From an uncultured Bacteroides sp. (lineage in GTDB: Bacteria; Bacteroidota; Bacteroidia; Bacteroidales; Bacteroidaceae): a stretch of DNA of 7,541 bases. Location of the stretch: positions 1 through 7,541 of the forward strand of contig USSR01000334.1 in the NCBI GenBank assembly GCA_900557355.1, read 5' to 3'. Below, in pieces: positions 1-6,266 of this stretch. Under the pieces are notes generated by a model. It was not told the DNA's origin. It saw nothing but the letters and a program-made list of their open reading frames with translations, and did no database searches. Position 1 is the first letter of the stretch; each line of letters starts with the position of its first letter. The translations under genes and the position numbers were made by a program.

Positions 1-1388
1 AACCTTATTTCCGGTTGCACAAGGAAGCGAACTTTAATATGATCCGCAACTGGACGGGCGAGAGTACGGAAGAGAACTTCTATGAATTGTGTGATGAATA
101 TGGTATGCTGGTTTTCAATGACTTCTGGCTGAGTACGCAAGGCTACAATATGCCGATAAATGATGATAACCTATTCTTACGGAATGCAGAAGATGTAGTG
201 GTACGTTTCCGCAATCATCCTTCCATTGCTGTCTGGAATCCCCGGAATGAAGGCTTTGCACCTGTTTATATCGAAGAACATCTGGCAAAGATGATTGCCG
301 AGAAAGACGGTACCCGTTATTACAGTCCGAATTCTACCCATTGCAACCTGAGACCAAGCGGACCATGGAACTATCATAAGAATCCGGTGGATTACTATCG
401 CGATCGGGCACATGGGTTCAATACGGAACAAGGTTCAACTTCCATTCCTACGGAAGAATCCATCCTGGCTATGATGGATGTGAAAGATGCCTGGCCCATC
501 AGTGATGTGTGGTATTACCATGATTTACATGGGGGGCAAAGAGAATTTATGGAGGCGATAGACCGGAAATATGGAAAGCCGACGGACCTGAAAGATTTTA
601 GCCGGAAAGCACAGATTGTCAATTACGACAGTCACCGCGCCATGATGGAAGCTTGGAACAGTAAAATGTGGAATAGCACAAGTGGGCTGTTGCTGTGGAT
701 GAGTCACCCGGCTTGGCCCAGTATGGTTTGGCAGATTTATTCCTGGGATTATGAAACTTTCGGTTCTTTCTATGGATGCCGTAAAGCGTGTGAGCCGATT
801 CATATTCAGAAGAATCTGGATGATCAGAAAGTAGTGGTTGTAAATACTTCTTTAAAAGAAATAAAGGGGGCTAAAGTTATATATGAAGTTTATTCCCTTG
901 AAGGTAAGGTATTGTTTAAACGCACTTCCAAGCTGAATGTATTGGCTAATGGATTGACCGAGTGCTTCGTACAAGATAAACCAATTTCTGCATCCGGAGT
1001 ATATATGGAACGCTTGATACTTCAGGATAAGCGTGGCAAGGTTATTTCGATCAATGATTATTGGCAAGATAACGGTGAGGGTGATTTCCAGGGATTCAAT
1101 GCTTTGGAAGAAGCTTCCATAAACTGTAAACTAATCCGGCAAAAGGAGAGTCAGATACAAATAGAATTACAGAACACCGGAGCAATGCCTGCCCTCGCTC
1201 TGAAACTCAATGTCCGTGAGGCGGATACAGATAAACGTATTTTGCCGGCTTATGCTTCCGACGGCTATTTTAACCTGTTACCGGGAGAGAAGAGAACGGT
1301 AACGGTGGAATATGTATCCCGGGGAAAAGTCGCCATTTCTGCTGAAGGGTATAATTTAAAGCGCAGCAGATTACTCACACTGAAATAA
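1..1388 (+). CDS. Glycoside hydrolase family 2 enzyme, 5' truncated (exo-beta-D-glucosaminidase/beta-mannosidase-like)
   Basis: The frame is open from the left edge (first full codon at 3), so the N-terminal sugar-binding and Ig-like domains lie outside the window; the TTG at 15 is an internal Leu, not a start. Numbered from that codon, residues 1-260 hold most of the GH2 TIM barrel. It begins with the typical HKEANFNMIRNWTG strand. The probable acid/base is Glu79 in WNPRNEG (codon 249-251) and the probable nucleophile is Glu138 in FNTEQG (codon 426-428). The barrel ends with a FYGCRKACEPIHIQ stretch. Residues 270-320 look like an Ig-like domain. Residues 325-445, with SDGYFNLLPGE, resemble the C-terminal Ig-fold of exo-beta-D-glucosaminidases. 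GH2 enzymes are retaining exo-hydrolases of beta-glycosides. As I recall, CsxA-type glucosaminidases carry Asp at the acid/base position, so the Glu here argues against a plain chitosan role. Beta-mannosidase or another specificity remains possible. The family call is firm; the substrate is not. GH95 follows after 11 nt. Confidence 0.9.
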   Translation, partial: PYFRLHKEANFNMIRNWTGESTEENFYELCDEYGMLVFNDFWLSTQGYNMPINDDNLFLRNAEDVVVRFRNHPSIAVWNPRNEGFAPVYIEEHLAKMIAEKDGTRYYSPNSTHCNLRPSGPWNYHKNPVDYYRDRAHGFNTEQGSTSIPTEESILAMMDVKDAWPISDVWYYHDLHGGQREFMEAIDRKYGKPTDLKDFSRKAQIVNYDSHRAMMEAWNSKMWNSTSGLLLWMSHPAWPSMVWQIYSWDYETFGSFYGCRKACEPIHIQKNLDDQKVVVVNTSLKEIKGAKVIYEVYSLEGKVLFKRTSKLNVLANGLTECFVQDKPISASGVYMERLILQDKRGKVISINDYWQDNGEGDFQGFNALEEASINCKLIRQKESQIQIELQNTGAMPALALKLNVREADTDKRILPAYASDGYFNLLPGEKRTVTVEYVSRGKVAISAEGYNLKRSRLLTLK

Positions 1389-1399
1389 ATAAGGTCATT

Positions 1400-3772
1400 A
1401 TGTGGAACAAAAAGATACTATACTCCATATTAATCGGTATAGCATCGCTGGGAGTATGCGCTCAGTCGGCTGTACGTCAAGGATATTCCATTCATTTTCC
1501 TGAGACTTATGCGAAGTGGCAGGAAGCTCTGCTGGCAGGTAACGGTAAGATGGGTATCATGGTTTTTGGAAATCCTTTGCACGAAACGGTGGTATTCAAT
1601 GATCGCTCTTTCAACTTTCCACGGCAGAACCCGCGCACGTTTGCGGAGGTTCCCCGTGATACGCTCGATTTGATAAAGAAGTACTGCGCAACCGGGAAGT
1701 TTAAAGAAGCGAATGATTTGGCTGTCCGTACCTCGCATTGGCAGGACGGGGGAGATGGTGGAAGACATCCGGGCTTTGCACTTAAAATAGATATGGATGC
1801 TTCCGGAGCGGTAAGAGATTATCGCCGTATTTGTAATTATGAAACTGGTGAAATTACTGTCCAGTGGAGTGATGAGCGTGGAGCATGGAAGCGTCGGTCG
1901 TTTGTTTCAAGAGATGCCGATGTTGCAGTCTTCGAGCTACAGGCATCCTCTGCTGGTAAACTAAATTGTGCCATCAGTTTGCAAATGCCCGCAGAGATGA
2001 ATTTCCCGAAAGGACTGAAAACAAAATGTCTGCATACGAAAGACTATCTGAATATCCGTGTGAACTATGCCGCACCTATGGATACCATAGGCTATGAAGG
2101 AGGTATCCGCGTGAAACAGAAAGGAGGCTCTTCTTTTTTGCGTAACGATACCTTATACATAAAGGATGCCTCGGAAATCCTTTTACTGTCCCGAACTCAA
2201 AAGTATCCGGAGAATTGTGAGGCTGAATGGAATAAAGGACTTCTGAAAAAAGGACTCGATGCGATTCGTGCCAATTATAATGGATTATTGAAAGCTCATA
2301 AAGCTCTCCACACCTCTATTTATAATCGGGTGCGGATTGATTTGGGCGCGACTCCTCAGGAACGCTCACTATCTAACGAAGAGCTGTTGGAGAAGCAAAA
2401 GAATACCGACCAGCCTGTACTGGCTTTGTGGGAGCGTATCTTTGATGCCGGAAGGTATCATTTCCTATCTTCTGGAAACGAACTGACTCCTCCTGATTTG
2501 TTGGGAATCTGGACTGGCGACTGTAATGCCGGATGGGGTGGTTACTATCATTTGGATGCCAATCTGAATCTGCAAGTCAGTGGTGGCAATACGGGTGCCA
2601 TGCCTGAAGTGATGGAAGGCTATTTCCATCTGAATGAGGTGTGGCGGAAAGACTTTGAAACCAATGCTGCCAAACTATTGGGTTGTCGGGGAATGTTGGC
2701 CTGTGGAAACACACCCGGACTTTCTTCAGGACTAATGGCCTCTATCAATGATTTCTACCCTTACCATTATGCGACAGGTGAAGAAGCCTGGTTACTTTAT
2801 CCTTTCTGGGAACACTATCTGATAACGGAAGATCAAGGCTTCCTGAAAAATCGTTTGTTCCCTTTGCTGAAGTGTATGGGAGATTTTTATGAAGACTTCC
2901 TGAAGTACAAGGATGAGGAAGGACACTACATTATTGCAGGATCTGTTTCACCGGAAAACCAGCCGTCCAATTTGCGGGTATCTTTGCTTAATAATTCCGC
3001 TTTTGATCTTTCCGGAGCCCGTTTCCTGCTGTCTACATTGGTTAAGGTATGCGATTTATTGGGTGAAGAACAGGGTATAAATGGTGGTAAAGTCCGTTGG
3101 CAACGCTTATTGAATGAATTGCCTCCCTATCGGATTAATAAGGATGGCGCCATCAAAGAGTGGGGCTGGTCGGGACTTGAAGAGAGCTATAATCATCGTC
3201 ATTCCAGTCATTTGATGATGGTATGGCCCTATCGGGAATTCTCGGAAGATAAGACACCGGAACTTTACAAGGCTGCTCACAGGGCGCTGCAAATGCGTGA
3301 TCAATATAATTACGAGAATGCCGGTCACGGCTATCTTCACGCTGCCTTGATTGCTGCCGGACTGCATGATGCCTTTTCGCTAAAGAAGAAAATGATGACG
3401 CTTACTCAGAAGGATTTCTATTATAACAGTTTGTCTACCGCACATTATCCGAACCATGGTACTTTCTGTACTGATGTTTGTCATTCCGTACCCGGGGTAC
3501 TGATAGAAATGCTGGTTGGCTCCAATGAAGAAGGTGTTGATTTATTACCAGCTTTGGTGGATGGTATCCGGCAAGGTAGCATTGGTGGAATAAAGACTCG
3601 TTGCGGAGTTACCATCGAACATCTTTCATGGAATCTTTCACAAAATAAGGTGTCTGTAACCTTGTATTCAGCGAAAGACCGGAAAATAAGAATGAAAGCC
3701 GGTCAGACGTATGATCGTACTATTCAGTTGAAGAAAGGGAAAACTTATAAAGCTACAATCGATTATCAATAG
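1400..3772 (+). CDS. Divergent GH95 exported alpha-L-fucosidase/alpha-L-galactosidase-like enzyme
   Basis: This is a complete 790-residue protein. The ATG at 1400 is preceded by a weak AAGG five bases upstream and starts a clear signal peptide (residues 1-21, cut near VCAQS). Residues 28-270 match the GH95 N-terminal beta-sandwich (WQEALLAGNGKMGIMVFG; VVFNDRS). Residues 335-705 are the (alpha/alpha)6 catalytic barrel and the rest is a C-terminal beta domain. Aligned by eye with the known GH95 mechanism (inverting; acid Glu, and an Asp helped by two Asn), the residues appear to be Asn388 and Asn390 in DANLNLQ, Glu519 in GSVSPENQ, and Asp692 in FCTDVCH. HRHSSHL (599-605) is another family hallmark. 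The motif surroundings are unusual: the common MNYW after the Asn pair reads VSGG, and the common DGNFGGTAG reads DVCHSVPG. The family normally removes terminal alpha-L-fucose or alpha-L-galactose; the preference here is unknown. It sits between GH2 and GH43, probably in one transcript. Confidence 0.88.
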   Translation: MWNKKILYSILIGIASLGVCAQSAVRQGYSIHFPETYAKWQEALLAGNGKMGIMVFGNPLHETVVFNDRSFNFPRQNPRTFAEVPRDTLDLIKKYCATGKFKEANDLAVRTSHWQDGGDGGRHPGFALKIDMDASGAVRDYRRICNYETGEITVQWSDERGAWKRRSFVSRDADVAVFELQASSAGKLNCAISLQMPAEMNFPKGLKTKCLHTKDYLNIRVNYAAPMDTIGYEGGIRVKQKGGSSFLRNDTLYIKDASEILLLSRTQKYPENCEAEWNKGLLKKGLDAIRANYNGLLKAHKALHTSIYNRVRIDLGATPQERSLSNEELLEKQKNTDQPVLALWERIFDAGRYHFLSSGNELTPPDLLGIWTGDCNAGWGGYYHLDANLNLQVSGGNTGAMPEVMEGYFHLNEVWRKDFETNAAKLLGCRGMLACGNTPGLSSGLMASINDFYPYHYATGEEAWLLYPFWEHYLITEDQGFLKNRLFPLLKCMGDFYEDFLKYKDEEGHYIIAGSVSPENQPSNLRVSLLNNSAFDLSGARFLLSTLVKVCDLLGEEQGINGGKVRWQRLLNELPPYRINKDGAIKEWGWSGLEESYNHRHSSHLMMVWPYREFSEDKTPELYKAAHRALQMRDQYNYENAGHGYLHAALIAAGLHDAFSLKKKMMTLTQKDFYYNSLSTAHYPNHGTFCTDVCHSVPGVLIEMLVGSNEEGVDLLPALVDGIRQGSIGGIKTRCGVTIEHLSWNLSQNKVSVTLYSAKDRKIRMKAGQTYDRTIQLKKGKTYKATIDYQ

Positions 3773-3786
3773 CAACGGTTGCTATT
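3768..3786. repeat. 19-nt near-perfect palindrome at the GH95-GH43 junction
   Basis: The arms AATAGCAAC (3768-3776) and GTTGCTATT (3778-3786) are exact reverse complements around a single G at 3777. The left arm covers the GH95 stop codon TAG. In RNA it could fold as an 8-bp stem with a CGG loop. No run of T follows, so it is not a classical intrinsic terminator. It could be a small intercistronic hairpin affecting mRNA processing or relative expression, an operator-like dyad, or chance. The pattern is certain; the function is not. Confidence 0.5.
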
Positions 3787-3812
3787 AATTACTAATATAA
3801 AACGCATTACTT

Positions 3813-4799
3813 ATGAAAAAACATTTTTATTCTATTTTTGCATTATTTCTGGTAGGAGCTATATTCTCTTGTCAGTCCCCTAAAAGCAATTCGGCTAAAG
3901 AAGAAACAGCCGGTATTGACAGTATGGCTCCCAATCCATTTATCACGCATATGTACACAGCCGATCCTTCGGCACATGTATGGGCGGATGGACGTTTGTA
4001 TGTATATGCTTCTCATGATATCGATCCTCCGCGTGGTTGCGATTTGATGGACCGTTACCATGTATTCTCTACTGATGATATGGTGAATTGGACAGATCAT
4101 GGTGAAATTTTGAATTCATCACAAGTTCCCTGGGGGCGCAAAGAAGGCGGATTTATGTGGGCTCCCGACTGTGCTTACAAAGATGGTACGTACTATTTCT
4201 ATTTCCCGCATCCCAGTGACACGAAATGGAATAATAGTTGGAAGATCGGTGTAGCTACCAGCAAGGAACCGGCTGCTAACTTTACTGTGCAGGGATATAT
4301 TGAAGGAATGGACCCGTTGATTGACCCTTGTGTATTTGTGGATGATGACGGTCAGGCTTATATCTATAACGGTGGCGGCCAGATTTGTAAAGGCGGCAAG
4401 CTGAAAGATAATATGGTGGAACTGGATGGAGAAATGAAGGAAATGGAAGGTCTGGAAGACTTCCACGAAGCTACATGGGTTCATAAATATAATGGAAAAT
4501 ACTATCTCTCTTATTCCGATAACCACGATGAAAATTGGAACGATGGCGTGAAAGGTGACAACCGTATGCGTTATGCTATCAGTGATAACCCGCTCGGTCC
4601 TTGGAAATCTATGGGTATCTATATGGAGCCTACCGATAGCTATACCAATCATGGCTCTATCGTAGAATATAAAGGTCAGTGGTTTGCATTTTATCACAAC
4701 AGTGCTTTATCCAATCATGATTGGCTACGTTCTATTTGTGTGGATAAACTTTATTACAATGAAGATGGAACTATCCAGATGGTGAAACAAAGAAAATGA
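3813..4799 (+). CDS. GH43 lipoprotein (alpha-L-arabinofuranosidase/beta-xylosidase type)
   Basis: This is a complete 328-residue protein. The ATG at 3813 gives a lysine-led signal with a lipobox (GAIFSC, Cys20), so the mature protein is probably lipid-anchored. The residues after Cys20 (QSPKSNS) lack the acidic cluster linked to surface export in Bacteroides, so a periplasm-facing location is favoured, weakly. From residue 42 on it is a single five-bladed GH43 propeller with the expected inverting residues: base Asp51 in TADPSAHVW, pKa-modulating Asp171 in LIDPCVFVDDDG, and acid Glu219 in FHEATWVHKYNGKYYLSYS. His280 in TNHGSIVEYKGQW fits the conserved His of the family's central cavity. There is no C-terminal beta-sandwich or carbohydrate-binding module, so it is a minimal enzyme. 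GH43 members usually release L-arabinofuranose or D-xylose, and some act on galactans; the sequence alone does not choose. No Shine-Dalgarno site is seen. GH30 begins 8 nt after the stop. Confidence 0.9.
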   Translation: MKKHFYSIFALFLVGAIFSCQSPKSNSAKEETAGIDSMAPNPFITHMYTADPSAHVWADGRLYVYASHDIDPPRGCDLMDRYHVFSTDDMVNWTDHGEILNSSQVPWGRKEGGFMWAPDCAYKDGTYYFYFPHPSDTKWNNSWKIGVATSKEPAANFTVQGYIEGMDPLIDPCVFVDDDGQAYIYNGGGQICKGGKLKDNMVELDGEMKEMEGLEDFHEATWVHKYNGKYYLSYSDNHDENWNDGVKGDNRMRYAISDNPLGPWKSMGIYMEPTDSYTNHGSIVEYKGQWFAFYHNSALSNHDWLRSICVDKLYYNEDGTIQMVKQRK

Positions 4800-4807
4800 G
4801 ATAGATT

Positions 4808-6220
4808 ATGAGGTTAATAAGTCTGATTTTATTGTTCCTGTTGAGTGGAACTGTTTCAGCGCAGAAAGTCGAGTGGTATACTACCACTCAGACTTCTCCG
4901 TGGGTGAAACAAAAGGTAAAGCCGGAACGTGCAACTACCGGAGCAGAGATCGTGCTTGACCCGACTCAACGCTTACAGTTGATTACGGGTATAGGCGGCT
5001 GCTTCAATGAAATGGGGTGGGATGCGCTGAATGCTTTGTCGGCTGAAGATCGTGAAGCTGTTCTTCAAGCTATCTTCAGCAAAGATGGAGCTTGCTTTAA
5101 CTATTGCCGTCTTCCGATGGGGGCCAATGACTTTGCCCTGAGTTTCTACTCTTCTGCGGATGTTGCGGGAGACTTTAACCTGGTGAATTTCAATATCGAC
5201 CGTGACAGGTATATTCTGATTCCTTATATTAAAGCTGCCTGTCAGATAAATCCTGACTTGCGTATTTGGGCTTCTCCCTGGTGTCCTCCGGCTTGGATGA
5301 AGACGAATAATCATTATGCTTCTGCGGTTCGTCCGTCTGGAGAGAAAGATGTGAATGGATTACTTCCGCGCGAGGCTATAGCAGAGTTCAGTACAGGTTT
5401 CCGGATGGAGGAAGGATATCTGAAAACGTATGCCGATTACTTTGCACGTTTTATCAAAGCCTATGAAGCCGAAGGATTGCCACTGGAATGTATTCATGTC
5501 CAGAATGAGCCTTGTTCCAACCAGGTCTTTCCCAGTTGTAAATGGCGCACGGAAGATCTGACTTTTTTCTTGGGGCATTATCTGGGACCGACTTTTGAGC
5601 GGGAAAATATCAAAACTGATATTTATTTTGGAACTATCAATACGTCCAATCCGGATTATGTGCGCACTGCTTTGCGGGATGAACAGGCAGCTAAGTACAT
5701 TAAAGGCGTTGGCTTCCAGTGGGATGGTAAGAAAGCTATTCCGACTATCCATTGTGAATATCCTAATCTGAACTTGATGCAAACCGAGACAGAATGTGGT
5801 AACGGAGCAAATTCATGGGATTATGCTGAATATACATGGAACCTGATGAAGCACTATTTCAGTAATGGCATCAATTCTTATCACTATTGGAATATGATTC
5901 TTCCTACTCCGGGCATCAGTCCTTGGGGATGGAATCAGAATTCTATGGTGTCCATTGACAAGAAGCAACAAACCGTGAAGTATAATCCGGAATTCTATCT
6001 GATGAAGCATTTAGGGCATTTTGTGCAGACAGGTGCTTATAGGCTGGAAACACCGTCAGATAAAAATATGTTGGCTTTCGTAAATCCGGATGGTACGGTC
6101 AGTGTGATTGTTGCCAATGTGACTGATACAGAAGAGACGATGAGCATTGAAATAGGGGGACAGAAAGTTACATTGACTCTGCCACCTCACTCTTTCCATA
6201 CAGTAAGCTGGAAGAAATAA
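4808..6220 (+). CDS. GH30 exported glycosidase (beta-glucosidase/beta-xylosidase/beta-1,6-glycanase type)
   Basis: This is a complete 470-residue protein with a signal peptide at 1-18 (cut after VSA). Residues 45-390 form the GH30 barrel. It opens with ITGIGGCFNEMGWDALNAL, followed by YCRLPMGANDFA and ASPWCPPAWMKTN, both family hallmarks. The acid/base is Glu234 in VQNEPCSNQ. The nucleophile is most likely Glu327 in MQTETECGNG, aligned with the SE of human glucocerebrosidase, although Glu329 lies two residues on. SYHYWNMIL (357-365) fits the late barrel strand. Residues 395-470 form the side beta-sandwich (AFVNPDGTVSVIVAN) ending at HSFHTVSWKK. GH30 enzymes are retaining and act on beta-glucosides, beta-xylosides, beta-1,6-glucan, beta-1,6-galactan or glucuronoxylan according to subfamily. 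The general look is of the glucosylceramidase-like subfamilies rather than glucuronoxylanases, but I cannot assign one. The gene lies 8 nt after GH43, so the two are probably cotranscribed and may be translationally linked. Confidence 0.92.
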   Translation: MRLISLILLFLLSGTVSAQKVEWYTTTQTSPWVKQKVKPERATTGAEIVLDPTQRLQLITGIGGCFNEMGWDALNALSAEDREAVLQAIFSKDGACFNYCRLPMGANDFALSFYSSADVAGDFNLVNFNIDRDRYILIPYIKAACQINPDLRIWASPWCPPAWMKTNNHYASAVRPSGEKDVNGLLPREAIAEFSTGFRMEEGYLKTYADYFARFIKAYEAEGLPLECIHVQNEPCSNQVFPSCKWRTEDLTFFLGHYLGPTFERENIKTDIYFGTINTSNPDYVRTALRDEQAAKYIKGVGFQWDGKKAIPTIHCEYPNLNLMQTETECGNGANSWDYAEYTWNLMKHYFSNGINSYHYWNMILPTPGISPWGWNQNSMVSIDKKQQTVKYNPEFYLMKHLGHFVQTGAYRLETPSDKNMLAFVNPDGTVSVIVANVTDTEETMSIEIGGQKVTLTLPPHSFHTVSWKK

Positions 6221-6266
6221 TTTCGTCCTTCGGTTTTCTCTTTAATAACCTGTATATGAGAATGTT

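Noticed and set aside
15..17. TTG at 15 as a start codon for a short GH2-like protein
   Set aside because: The frame continues upstream to the window edge with residues (PYFR) that fit the GH2 barrel, and a start here would cut through a conserved strand.
4119..4697. A 192-codon open frame on the - strand
   Set aside because: It is antisense to GH43, whose catalytic residues are all in the + frame. Its Ile/His/Phe-rich translation is typical of a complement shadow.
6214..6224. Short dyad GAAAT-A-ATTTC at the GH30 stop, followed by a T-rich stretch, considered as a terminator
   Set aside because: The stem is only five AT-rich pairs and the next gene follows in 46 nt on the same strand, so termination is not supported.
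6221..6266. Possible Bacteroides promoter before the esterase fusion gene
   Set aside because: No TAnnTTTG element with an upstream TTTG at the right spacing could be found here, nor in the 40-nt gap before GH43.
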